Positions 8,807 through 18,175 of a DNA stretch of 64,000 bases are shown in pieces (positions within the stretch are counted from its first letter, which is position 1; every line of letters starts with the position of its first letter). This DNA comes from DASQDN01 sp963833675 (GTDB lineage: Bacteria > Acidobacteriota > Terriglobia > Bryobacterales > Bryobacteraceae): assembly GCA_963833675.1 (NCBI GenBank), contig CAWHYW010000018.1, positions 1-64,000 on the forward strand, given 5' to 3'. The position numbers were made by a program, and so were the translations under genes. The notes beneath the pieces were generated by a model that did no database searches, was not told the DNA's origin, and worked only from the letters and a program-made list of their open reading frames with translations.

Positions 8807-9246
8807 TTGTCGCCGAATATCAGCGCCGTGCGTCGTGTTCTAGTCGTAGAGGATAATCCGGCAGATGTGTATCTGATTCGGTCAGCATTGACGCGAATAT
8901 TCCATCGAGGCCGAAGTCGACGTCCTGTCCGATGGCGAGACCGCCCGGTCTACTGCGGCCGAGTTTCAATCGGGCAGACAGACTTGGCCCGATATCGTAC
9001 TCCTCGATATCAATCTGCCGAGGATCGATGGATTGGAATTACTGACATCGCATGGCGCAGGCGCCGTGTCCGATCGTTGTGATGAGTTCGTCCCAATCTC
9101 CGGCGGACCGGCAGCAGGCGCTCGATCACGGGGCGGCCTGCTACTTTTGGAAGCCGACGGACCTGGATGGATTTCTGCATCTGGGGCAAATCGTAGCGGA
9201 ATTACTGGAGCAGCAAGGCCATAATGCGCAGGGTAATGCATCATAG
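8807..9246 (+). CDS. Single-domain response regulator, Rcp1/CheY type (two frameshifts)
   Basis: A stand-alone receiver of about 145 residues. The acidic pair is in VLVVEDNPADVYLI, the phospho-acceptor Asp in IVLLDINLPRIDG, the Ser switch in VVMSSS and the conserved Lys in FWKPTDL. The pattern VEDNPAD with a long last helix is typical of Rcp1-like regulators that partner phytochrome-type kinases. Frames change near 8897 and 9060. The start is TTG at 8807 after AGAGGAG. No output domain, so it acts by protein contact. The partner kinase is not adjacent; the phytochrome-like kinase at 44160-45419 is one candidate, by inference only. Confidence 0.82.
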
Positions 9247-9258
9247 AGGTGATGCGTC

Positions 9259-10913
9259 TTGCCGCGATTATTCTCGCTCATTACCCTCGCAATGATTGCC
9301 GCAATACCCAATGCCGACGAATTGAAACGCATGGCAGCGCGATTCGCTCCGGTTCAGTTGCGTGTCGATACATTCGAAACTGTCGAAGGATGACATGCGG
9401 GCGCTTCCGAAGCTAATCGAAGCTGCGCGTGTCGTGGACCACATCTTCCTGCAGCAGCTATGGAGCGGCAATCTGAAGCTCTATTCCGAGCTTCAGAAAG
9501 ACACATCAGCCTTGGGCAAGCTGCGATTACAGTACTTCTGGCTTAATAAAGGCCCGTGGTCGGCGCTTGACGAGCACAAAGCCTTTCTGCCGCAGGTTCC
9601 CGACAAAGAAGCCCGCCGGCGCGAACTTTTATCCGGAAGATCTTACCAAGACCGAGTTCGAAGCATGGGTAAAGACTCTACCTCCGGCCGCCCAGCACGA
9701 AGCCACCGGATTTTTTTCCGTGGTTCGCCGTGATCATGGCAAGCTCAAGTTGATTCCGTATCAGCCAGGAGTATAACGCTGACCTCGACCGGCTCGCCGG
9801 GTTGCTGCGGGAGGCCGCGGCAGCAACGTCGAATGCGAGCTTGAAGAGATTCCTGACTAGTCGCGCTTCCGCGTTCGCTTCTAACGACTATTACGAGAGC
9901 GATGTCGCCTGGATGGATCTCGATGCGCCGATCGATGTGACCATCGGTCCCTACGAGACATACAACGATGAGCTATTTGGGTACAAGGCGGCGTTCGAAG
10001 CTTATATCACCGTTCGTGACGATGCCGAGACCGACAAGGTTAAATTCTTCTCCTCTCGACTGCAGGAGATCGAAAATAATCTTCCCATCGACGCGAAATA
10101 TCGCAATCCGAAGATCGGAGCGCTGGCGCCGATTCGTGTCGTCAACGAGCTTATTTCCTCGGGCGATGCGGCCCACGGCGTTCGCACAGCCGCTTATAAT
10201 CTGCCGAATGATGAGCGCGTCGTCAGGGAAAAAGGTAGCAAGCGCGTAATGCTGAAGAACGTGCAGGAAGCGAAGTTCAAGAGCACGCTCGAACCGCTCG
10301 CGGCACGGGTGCTGGAGAAGAGCGCGATCGCTGACCTTAGCTTCGATTCGTTCTTTACCCATATCCTGGCGCACGAGCTAACCCACGGCATCGGACCCCA
10401 TACCGTCGGACAATCGTCGCCTCGCAAGGAATTGAAGGAACTGTACAGCGCGATTGAAGAAGCGAAGGCCGACATCTGCGGACTGTTCATGTTGCAGTAC
10501 ATGTTCGACCATAAGCTTCTTCCGGTGAAGGCGGACACCGAACGCAAACTTTACACGACGTTTCTCGCTTCCTCGTTTCCGCACGTTGCGGTTCGGGACC
10601 AATGAAGCGCACGGTAAAGGAATGGCGCTCCAATTCAATTATCTGTCGGACAAGGGCGCCTTCACATCGAAAGACGGGCGGTTCGCTGTAAATCTTCCGG
10701 TCGCAAAAACTGCGGTCCGCGAACTTGCGCATGAACTGCTGACCATCGAAGCCACAGGCGATTACGCCCGCGCAAAAAAACTTTTGGATGAGAATGGCGA
10801 TCGTTCGCCCTAATCTGAGGGCCGCCTTGGATGGGCTTACAGATATCCCCACCGACATCAATCCGTCACCGGTAACAGCCGACACGCTCGCGCCGCCTCA
10901 TCTATCACGCTAG
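9259..10913 (+). CDS. Secreted zinc metallopeptidase, M49/DPP III-like (about five frameshifts)
   Basis: About 550 residues once the frames are joined. The N-terminus has a signal peptide ending ...AMIAAIPNA. The zinc site is HELTHGIGP near residue 370, and a second Glu for zinc lies in EEAKAD about 30 residues later. Sequence style and length match the bacterial branch related to dipeptidyl-peptidase III, but the motif is HExxH rather than the HExxxH of classical DPP III. Frames change near 9375, 9620, 9770, 10590 and 10795, and the last frame runs to 10913. The TTG start at 9259 has GAGGT eight bases upstream; an ATG at 9252 is an alternative. Five shifts in one gene could also mean a pseudogene. 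Confidence 0.72.
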
Positions 10914-10935
10914 AATAGGGCGACACCAATTCCGT

Positions 10936-11349
10936 ATGGCTTTCGAGATAGAAGAGCGCGAACACGAGGGGATCTGCATCCTCGACCTTAAGGGCAGATT
11001 GACGGTCGGCGAACCCGTTTCCAATCTGCGGGAGAAAATTCGCGAGTTGGCGGATGACGGGAAAGTCAATGTCGTTCTGAACCTCGAGGGAGTGGATTAT
11101 ATCGATTCGACCGGCCTGGGTGGCTTGGTGATCAGCTTTACGACTTTAAAAAAGGCCGGCGGAGCTCTCAAAATTCTAAACCTGAGCAAGCGCAACGTAG
11201 AACTGCTGATTTTGACGAAATTAACCACGGTATTTGAACTCTTTGGCGACGAGCAGGACGCGGTGAATAGTTTTTTCCCGAATCGCCAGATCAAGAAGTT
11301 CGATATTCTGAGCTTCGTCCAGCAGCAAGAGAAGTCGTCCGACAGCTAA
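10936..11349 (+). CDS. STAS-domain anti-sigma factor antagonist
   Basis: A single STAS domain with a short tail, 137 residues, in the SpoIIAA/RsbV family. The phosphorylatable serine is in the signature YIDSTGLGGLV near residue 58. Such proteins bind anti-sigma kinases when unphosphorylated and release a sigma factor; a PP2C phosphatase reactivates them. No kinase partner is adjacent. The split REC-GAF-PP2C protein at 18176-19460 and 50407-50843 is the kind of phosphatase that could act on it, by inference only. Confidence 0.85.
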   Translation: MAFEIEEREHEGICILDLKGRLTVGEPVSNLREKIRELADDGKVNVVLNLEGVDYIDSTGLGGLVISFTTLKKAGGALKILNLSKRNVELLILTKLTTVFELFGDEQDAVNSFFPNRQIKKFDILSFVQQQEKSSDS

Positions 11350-11465
11350 GACGCGAATCTCTCCAGTTGATGTGGTATCCTGGGTGTGGAAGTTCAATCC
11401 GCAATCCCTCTTCCTGTCTGTTGGCGCGCTGGTTCTCCTTCCTTGTAACTTAAAACTTAAATTAA

Positions 11466-12730
11466 ATGAATCAATTTTCTGAACTACAGCTGTCTTCGGC
11501 TTTGAAGAACAGCCTTGCCCATCACGGCTTCGTGCAACCAACTCCCGTACAAGCCCAGGCAATTCCGCCTGCGCTGGCAGGCCGCGATGTCATCGCAACC
11601 GCCCAGACCGGCACGGGAAAAACTCTCGCGTTCGTGCTTCCACTACTCGAAAAACTCCTCCAGCAGCCGGAAGGCTCGGGCGTCCAGGCAATAATTCTTA
11701 GCCCAACGCGCGAACTCGCGATCCAGATCCACCAGACATTCGTCAAGCTTGCCTCGAATACGAACATTCGTGCCGCAGTGGTTGTCGGTGGACTGAATGA
11801 ACAAAATCAACTCAAGGCGATTCGAGCCGGCGCTCGCGTATTGATCGCGACGCCTGGACGTCTCGTCGACTTCCTCGATCGCCGTCTCGTGAAACTGGCC
11901 AAGGTCCATACAGTAGTGCTTGACGAGGCCGATCGAATGCTGGACATGGGTTTCCTACCAGTGATCCGGCGAATTCTCGGCGAAACCCCGACCACACGAC
12001 AGACTTTGTTTTTCTCGGCGACAATCGAGACTTCTGTCGCCAAGTTGATCGACGGCTACCTCGTGAACCCTGTCCGTGTGGCTCTCGGAGCGCCAACCAA
12101 AGTCGCCGATAACGTAAATTTGCGACTTTACGAGGTCGATCAGGAACGAAAGCTTGGCCTCTTGTCTCAGATGATCCGGACCGGAGACCGGCGCCTTCCT
12201 GGTCTTTGCGCGCACAAAGCACGGAACAGACAAGCTCGCGAAGAACCTGTCGGCGCTCGGGATCAAAGCTGCCCGCATTCACGGTGATCGGACGCAAAGT
12301 CAGCGAAATGAGGCGCTTCGCGGTTTTCAACAATGGCGGTTACCGGGTTTTGGTTGCTACCGACGTCGCCGCGCGTGGGATCCATGTAGACGGCATTGCT
12401 CACGTTGTGAACTTCGATCTGCCGCAAGTTCCCGAGGACTTTATCCATCGCGTAGGTCGAACTGCCCGAGCAGGCGGAAGCGGAACGGCTTCGACCTTTG
12501 CCACCCGGGCGCAACGTGCGGAGATTCGAAAGATCGAAAAGGCGCTTGCTCTGACACTTACCAGGACGGAAGTGCCTCAGGACCGTAGTAGAAGGGAAAA
12601 TCGTCGCCCCGAAGGTCGTCGTCCTGCAACAACGCACTCCTCAGCCCAAAGGGGCTTCAAAGCGGGGACCGTGGCGAAGGGCTGCTCGCTAACCAGGATC
12701 TTGCTAGCCAAAGACAAAGGGCGGCCTTGA
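11466..12730 (+). CDS. DEAD-box ATP-dependent RNA helicase, RhlE-like (two or more frameshifts)
   Basis: Two RecA-like domains that unwind RNA duplexes. Q-motif FVQPTPVQAQAIP, motif I AQTGTGKT, Ia PTRELA, Ib TPGR, II DEAD (VLDEADRML), III SAT, IV LVFARTK, V VATDVAARGIH and VI HRVGRTAR are all visible, in order. Frames change near 12195 and 12335. The nominal C-terminal frame ends at 12730; another frame gives a basic tail ending at 12692, so the true end is uncertain. Roles in cold adaptation, ribosome assembly or RNA decay are common in the family. Confidence 0.9.
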
Positions 12731-12743
12731 ATCGGCCGCCCTT
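12717..12743. terminator. Terminator hairpin between convergent genes
   Basis: A perfect 10-bp stem, AAGGGCGGCC against GGCCGCCCTT, closes a 7-base loop. Read on the minus strand it is followed by TTTGTCTTT, so it should terminate the small minus-strand gene at 12774-12989. On the plus strand no U-run follows, but the hairpin sits at the end of the helicase gene and may still act in both directions. Confidence 0.7.
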
Positions 12744-12773
12744 GCGAAAACGTGGTGTACTGAACCGCGTTGA

Positions 12774-12989
12774 CTAGATTCGATCAACCTGCTCGAGTGC
12801 TTCGACTCCCTCGCCTTCACTGGCGCCGATGTGGTCGAGATCGAGATCGTCGTCGTTATCGGCTACTACAACTCCATTTTCCTTATCGATTTTGCGCTGC
12901 AAGCGTTTGGCTGCCTTTTCCTGCTGCTTCTCTTTGCGTTGCTGCTCTTTCTGACGTTTTTTGAACGATTGCGGTCCGCGACCGGCCAT
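12774..12989 (-). CDS. Small basic/acidic charged protein, function unknown
   Basis: A 71-residue protein starting MAGRGPQSFKKRQ. The first 40 residues are Lys/Gln/Glu/Arg-rich and would form a single long helix; the rest is acidic (DNDDDLDLDH). I know this type as a conserved small acidobacterial protein but not its function. A longer reading from 13070 is possible, but the added part looks random. The charge layout suggests nucleic-acid or ribosome binding; this is inference. Confidence 0.6.
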   Translation of the reverse strand: MAGRGPQSFKKRQKEQQRKEKQQEKAAKRLQRKIDKENGVVVADNDDDLDLDHIGASEGEGVEALEQVDRI

Positions 12990-13280
12990 GGCTGCTCCTT
13001 TTGCGACTGCTGCGCAGTAATATGTGGCTTCGACACTGCTCGAAGCGCGAAGAGAGAAAACCGCCTTCAAACATCTTCAGCGGCCCGGTTGTTGCGTCAC
13101 CGATCAAAGAGGCGACCGGCAAAGATGTTCCGCAACAACAACATACCCGACGTTGCAGCGAGCTGGTAACACTCACGAATGCTCCGTGCGGGTAAAGACA
13201 CCTCTATTGTAGCATCCGAGACGGATAGAAGGCCCGCAAAAGGCGGTCGAGACGTTGCGTTGGGCTATGTCTGAGTGATT

Positions 13281-13921
13281 CTAGAAGTGAATTCCGAGCA
13301 AAAACTGGCCCTGATTCTGATTTGTTTCCAGCAAGTGGCTGACGCCTTCGCGGAAATTCGCGGTTCCCCAACGGGTGAAGCGAAATTCCGGCGAAATCCT
13401 GATAAACAAAGCTCGAATCTCAATCCCTCCGCCGATCACGAATCCGGTAGAGTTTTTGTCCTGCAATTCCGGCGGATTGCTTGTGGATGTGCTCCCGGTA
13501 ATAAAGTTGGTCACGTGAGAAATATCGGTGAGCCGGCGAAACGACACCCCTGTATCCACAAACGGTCTCACCGCGGCGACACCCGCGCTAGCCCCGCCGA
13601 ATTTGTACTTCAAGAGTAATGGGAACTCCCAGGCCGAAGCGTCCGTGATCGCGTTCACCACGGAACCGGCCGCGCCACCGACCGATGAGAAATTCAATTT
13701 CGTATAAAGAGCGTCCAACTCTATTCCCAAACCCGCGGGTAATCGCAGTTCCACTTGAGGCCCGATAATATATCGTTTCGTCTCAGAAGAGTAAGATGTG
13801 TTGCCGCTCGAAGCGGTATTAAATGCGTCGGTCAACGGCGTTCCAAGTTTTAGACCGAAGCCGATGGGCTGAGCAAGCGCGCCGCCCCACAAACAAAGAA
13901 AAGTAAAAATGTTTTCTTCAT
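13281..13921 (-). CDS. Outer-membrane beta-barrel protein (one frameshift)
   Basis: A signal peptide (MKKTFLLFFVCGAA) is followed, after a frame change near 13885, by about 200 residues of alternating hydrophobic strands. Examples are VELRLPAGLGIELDALY, WEFPLLLKYKF and EIRALFIRISPEFRF. The chain ends in GQFLLGIHF with the terminal Phe expected of Bam-inserted barrels. About eight strands would fit. No ligand or enzyme function can be deduced. Confidence 0.7.
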
Positions 13922-13982
13922 GCCGGTTCTACCATTGAAGCATCGTGGCCCATGTGAGTTGGACGATGCTGCGACCGTAGGG

Positions 13983-15968
13983 TTACCGGGTCTTTGCTGC
14001 GCGAGGAATTTCGATAAGAGCGTACGCGATCGCCGCAAAAGCCGCCAGTGATAACCATCCGCCCCACGCGGCATAAAATCCGAACTCGTTTTGGCCCGTT
14101 AAAAGACGAGTAAACGAGGGTATCCCCGCAAGAAAACTCGCCGCGAGAATGATGCCCATGATCGCTTCTCCAGCGATCATCCCGGAAGCGATAAACGATC
14201 CGCGATCTTCAATCGTCAGCTTCTCTGCTTCCAATCGCGACGCAACGGTCCGATCCAAAATCCATTTGATTAGCCCGCCGAGAGCAATCGCCGAAGTCGT
14301 GTCGAATGGAAGATACATCCCCACTGCGACCAACATGGGCGAGCGCGCGCCCATGCACAACAGAGCAACTCCGAAGGCCGCTCCGATGGCGAGCAGGCCC
14401 CAAGCCATTTCCCCGCCCACAATACCCTTGGCAAGCTGCGCCATCAAGCCCGCTTGCGGCGCAGGAAGCGCTCGTCCGCCGATACCTCCGGTATCGAGGT
14501 TCGCCTCGTGTAAAAGAATCACCGGCGCCATCAGAAAAAACGACAACAGGGTCACCGTGATGATCTCCACCAATTGCATCTTCCACGGTGTTCCACCGAG
14601 CAGTTGCCCAGCCTTGAAATCCTGCACCAGAGAGCCGGAAACCGAGCATGCCGTCGCAACTACAGCCGCAACACCCAATACCGCCGACACACCGGCCGCG
14701 CCGCGGACGCCGAAAGCCGTTAGCAGCAGCGCAGAAATGATCAGTGATGAAAGAGTCAGTCCGGACAACGGCTGGTTAGATGAGCCCACCAATCCGACGA
14801 GATAACCGCCGACGGCGCATAGAAAAAAACCGGTGGACGTCATCGCAACAGCCGCGACCACAGCAGCCGTAACGTTCCCGGTGAAGCGGACATAGACCCA
14901 CGCCGTCGCAATTGCCAACAGAATCATCGCTAGCAGAACCCATTTCATCGGCATGTCCCGTTCGGTTCGCTCCACGCGGTCAGCAACAGCGCTGCCTCGG
15001 ACAACGAAGGCGCCACGAAGCGATTGCATGAGAGAACTGCGCATCGAAAACAGAGTGTTTACCGCAGCAACCAGCATCATGCCCACCGCGATCGGTCGCA
15101 CGACGTTGTACCAAAGCGTATAAGCCAGAACATCCGGGCCGCTATCGCTCGCCGACACGCGATGAGGCAGATCCGGATCGAAAAACAGAAGCAGCGGAAT
15201 CAGAACCCACCAGGCCAGGACCCCGCCAGCGACATTCACAAACGCGTACCGCGGACCGATGATGTATCCGATTCCAATCAGCGCAGGAGAAAGAGCCGGC
15301 GTCGTCCACGGAATACCGCCTCCATGCGTAACCGAACCGATGGGTTGTTTCGAGAAGTTGAAGTGACTAATGATGGCGCGTGGAAATGCAAAAAATCCTT
15401 CACTGTATTCGCGAAAGATCTGTAAGCCCTTATCGGTTTTCAGAAACTGTATGGCGCCAGCGAAGGCCATCGAGGAGAAGATCAAACGTGGCGCAGCACT
15501 GCTGTCGGACGACGCCTTAACGATGTTTGCAGCGGCCACGCTCTCCGGCCAGGGGAGGTCCGCTTCGACGCAGAGAGCGCGTCGTAACAGGATGATAAAG
15601 AACACCCCCAACAACCCGCCGCACAGCAGAATCCACGTTGCATCCCAGTAGTGCGATCGTAGGTCGGTCCAAAGCGGGACACCGCCGGACGTCACCATCA
15701 CAAATGCCGGAATCGTGAAGATCGCCCCTGCGACCAGGGCTTCTCCCACCGAACCCGCCGTCCGAGCGATGTTCTGTTCGAGGATGCCTCCACGAAGCGC
15801 CGGAATACGAAACAAAGCCATCGCGATGATGGCAGCCGGTAGAGTAGCGGCGACCGTCTGACCTGCGCGCATCCCGAGATACGCGTTTGCAGCTCCGAAC
15901 ACCAATGCGAGCAGGACGCCGAGGATGACCGCTTTCGGGGTCATCTCAGGCGGCTCAGGTGTCGTCAT
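13983..15968 (-). CDS. OPT-family oligopeptide/metal-chelate transporter
   Basis: A 661-residue inner-membrane protein with about 15 hydrophobic segments spread through its whole length. The opening MTPKAVILGVLLALVFGAAN, followed by YLGMRAGQTVAATLPAA, is typical of bacterial OPT proteins, which are thought to import oligopeptides or metal-peptide chelates. The central VGSSNQPLSG segment is another family hallmark. The gene is a single intact frame and lies 29 bases upstream, in reading order, of the FGE-hydrolase gene's opposite end, so the two need not be co-transcribed. The substrate cannot be told from sequence. Confidence 0.88.
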   Translation of the reverse strand: MTTPEPPEMTPKAVILGVLLALVFGAANAYLGMRAGQTVAATLPAAIIAMALFRIPALRGGILEQNIARTAGSVGEALVAGAIFTIPAFVMVTSGGVPLWTDLRSHYWDATWILLCGGLLGVFFIILLRRALCVEADLPWPESVAAANIVKASSDSSAAPRLIFSSMAFAGAIQFLKTDKGLQIFREYSEGFFAFPRAIISHFNFSKQPIGSVTHGGGIPWTTPALSPALIGIGYIIGPRYAFVNVAGGVLAWWVLIPLLLFFDPDLPHRVSASDSGPDVLAYTLWYNVVRPIAVGMMLVAAVNTLFSMRSSLMQSLRGAFVVRGSAVADRVERTERDMPMKWVLLAMILLAIATAWVYVRFTGNVTAAVVAAVAMTSTGFFLCAVGGYLVGLVGSSNQPLSGLTLSSLIISALLLTAFGVRGAAGVSAVLGVAAVVATACSVSGSLVQDFKAGQLLGGTPWKMQLVEIITVTLLSFFLMAPVILLHEANLDTGGIGGRALPAPQAGLMAQLAKGIVGGEMAWGLLAIGAAFGVALLCMGARSPMLVAVGMYLPFDTTSAIALGGLIKWILDRTVASRLEAEKLTIEDRGSFIASGMIAGEAIMGIILAASFLAGIPSFTRLLTGQNEFGFYAAWGGWLSLAAFAAIAYALIEIPRAAKTR

Positions 15969-16012
15969 TACGTCGCGATTGTAACAGACGCTTCCAATTC
16001 GAACCTTACGTC

Positions 16013-17791
16013 TTAGGGCTTCAAAAAGTGGTCCAACCAGTCGAAAGAAACGGACACAGCCTCTGGCGACGGTGTGTGTCCTGTGTGGTGATTAAAGTAT
16101 CCGATATTCTTACCTGCTCCGGACAGTTCGTACACGGCGCGGGCGGCATTAATGTAATACCAGCTCTCCTTCTTGTCGAATTCATCGCCTCCAATCAGTA
16201 GAAACGGGCGTGGCGCGATCAGGCCGATGAGCTCATGCTGATCCATTCCCGCGGGCGCTTTCCCTAGTTTCTCGCCCAGATACCAATAATCTTCATAGTT
16301 GGAAAACTTAAAACCCACCCCAAGTTCCGACGAGACCGTCACTCGAATCCGAGGCTCGAACGCCGACGCATACAGCGCCATCTTGCCGCCCAGAGAATGG
16401 CCCATAATGCCGATTCGCGACGCATCCGCATCTGGGAGAGTCCCGATAAAATCGACGACACGCCGAGCATCTGCGATCCACTTGCCGAGGCCTGTACTTC
16501 CCGGATGGCGTTCCGCGAGATTCGAAACAGCTTCGCTATAGGATGGGCCGTAGCTCTCCCCGAACCACCGCACTGCCACTGCGATGTAGCCGTGCTGAGC
16601 GGCCGTGTATGCAAAGGCATTTACACCGCGGTTGACCGTATAACTTCTGCCGCCCAGATCGATTGCTGCCGGAGTATCGATATCGTAAAAGGGCACAATA
16701 AGTACCGGCGCCGGACGTCTCGCTGCACTCGCCGGCCGCAACACATAGACCTTCTCCCAGATTCCGGGCTCCATCTCGAGTTGAAGAATTTGTCCGGTAA
16801 AGTTCCGCTGCGTCACTTCGCGAATGAGTCGCACAGTCGGCTTTTCTCGCGACGGCTTCGGTTCCGCCAGCAGACCCGCCCATCGAGCTTTGATATCCGC
16901 CGCCTTCCTGTTCCAGGCATCGAGAGAACTTCCGGCTGCCGCCAGCGGAGTCAACGCGCCTATCGATGATTCAAACCCATTGGGACGCTGGTTATAGTTC
17001 CGAAAAAAGTCCTCCGAGGTTGTATGCGCTGCAGCAGGCTTGTTCACGCTGCGCGCCACACGGAAACCCGTGAAACGGCTGCGTGTTTGCGGATCCATTG
17101 AGGATCGATAGCCACGCGACCAGCTTGACGTCGTCGACATGAACGAGCCTCCGCGGATGACTCGTTCGAGACCAATCGCGGGCCCCGACGGATCGCGCAC
17201 GGAGTCGGGACTCTCGATCGCATCGAAGTAGTCGCCGAGCCACTCCCACACATTCCCGCGAAGATCGTAAATCCCGAAACCGTTCGGCTTCGAAGTGCGC
17301 ACAGGAGCGGTGCCTTTCTGCATCGGCTGCTTCAAGTCTTCAGTCGACTTCGTGCTGGAGATACCAAGATGAAAGCTCCGCGCTTCTTGTTCACCAGGTT
17401 TTCCTTCCGACGCGCGGATCCACTCGGCTTCGGTCGGCAACCGGTAGCCGGTGCACGCCACATCGCGCTTGCCCGTCGACAGGTCATAACACGGCTGTAA
17501 ATTTTCGACAATGCTTCTCCCGTTGCAGTATCTCAGAGCATCCCACCAACTGACGTTCTCTACCGGGCGGTCCGCGCCGTTATACGCGGATGGATTCGAA
17601 GACGTGATCGCCTCATACTGCTTCTGCGTCACCTCAGCCGCGCCGAGCAGAAAATCGCTCACCGAGATCCGCATCTTCACCGATGTAATCTGATCCGTCA
17701 CCTCAAAACTGCCGGCCGAGACCGGAACAAGATCCTGCGCCCACGCCGAAGCGCCAAGAAGCGCAATGACAATTCGAATATTCAGCTTCAT
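16013..17791 (-). CDS. Secreted fusion of an FGE-like (SUMF1) domain and an alpha/beta hydrolase
   Basis: 592 residues after the signal-peptide start MKLNIRIVIALLGASAWA. Residues about 20-260 form a formylglycine-generating-enzyme-like fold: VENVSWWDALRYCN, GYRLPTEAEWI, GNVWEWLGD, VIRGGSFMS and GFRVAR. True FGE uses a Cys pair just after RGGSF; here that place reads MSTTSSWSRGYR with no Cys, so sulfatase activation is unlikely. Residues about 340-592 are a dienelactone-hydrolase/acetyl-xylan-esterase-like domain with nucleophile GHSLGG, an Asp in GGDEFD and a His in HHTGHTP. The FGE-like half may bind sugar or glycopeptide for the esterase half; this is inference. A longer start at 17899 has no support. 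Confidence 0.82.
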   Translation of the reverse strand: MKLNIRIVIALLGASAWAQDLVPVSAGSFEVTDQITSVKMRISVSDFLLGAAEVTQKQYEAITSSNPSAYNGADRPVENVSWWDALRYCNGRSIVENLQPCYDLSTGKRDVACTGYRLPTEAEWIRASEGKPGEQEARSFHLGISSTKSTEDLKQPMQKGTAPVRTSKPNGFGIYDLRGNVWEWLGDYFDAIESPDSVRDPSGPAIGLERVIRGGSFMSTTSSWSRGYRSSMDPQTRSRFTGFRVARSVNKPAAAHTTSEDFFRNYNQRPNGFESSIGALTPLAAAGSSLDAWNRKAADIKARWAGLLAEPKPSREKPTVRLIREVTQRNFTGQILQLEMEPGIWEKVYVLRPASAARRPAPVLIVPFYDIDTPAAIDLGGRSYTVNRGVNAFAYTAAQHGYIAVAVRWFGESYGPSYSEAVSNLAERHPGSTGLGKWIADARRVVDFIGTLPDADASRIGIMGHSLGGKMALYASAFEPRIRVTVSSELGVGFKFSNYEDYWYLGEKLGKAPAGMDQHELIGLIAPRPFLLIGGDEFDKKESWYYINAARAVYELSGAGKNIGYFNHHTGHTPSPEAVSVSFDWLDHFLKP

Positions 17792-17808
17792 CGGAGGTCG
17801 ACAGCGCC

Positions 17809-18175
17809 ATGCTATCAAACCTTCGAAACACGTTCGATACGATAGGACACCAGTGCCAAAGGATTCCTTATCAATCGCCCGCAAAACGGACCTCGTCACG
17901 GCACAGAGGCTGGCGCTTGTTCAACGCTAATGAGGCCGCGAACGGGCCTTTGCAGGCCAGTCAGGCGTTCTCGCGGCGGCAATGGCTGATTGCGATCCTG
18001 CTGTTCTTCATGATTCTGCTGAACTACCTGGATCGAGTCGTTCTATCGCTCGTTAGCCCAATGCTGCGCGAAGAGCTGAACCTTACCCAAATGGATTACG
18101 CCATGGCGGTAAATGCCTTCCTGATTGCTTACGGCGTCATGTACTTGGGTTCGGGTCTGGTGCTCGATCGGTTGG
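17809..18175 (+). pseudogene. MFS transporter, N-terminal fragment, cut at 18175
   Basis: The frame covers the start of a major-facilitator transporter of the anion/sugar-acid type: RRQWLIAILLFFMILLNYLDR (helix 1, the NYLDR motif typical of the ACS family), then MLREELNLT and the YLGSGLVLDR loop motif between helices 2 and 3. Right there it runs out into LV and a stop. The exact continuation, GSRIGLFFFVALW, lies on the minus strand at 50406. Joining the two at the shared TTGG gives LDRLGSRIG in frame. The first 40 residues look unlike protein, so the true start may be a later TTG or GTG. Confidence 0.85.

Noticed and set aside
4320..12340. Programmed ribosomal frameshifting in the split genes
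   Set aside because: The shifts occur at varied places in many unrelated genes, go in both directions and lack slippery heptamers with following structures; indel errors explain them better.
16397..16969. Plus-strand frame of 190 residues inside the FGE-hydrolase gene
   Set aside because: It lies opposite conserved hydrolase motifs and has no protein-like features of its own.
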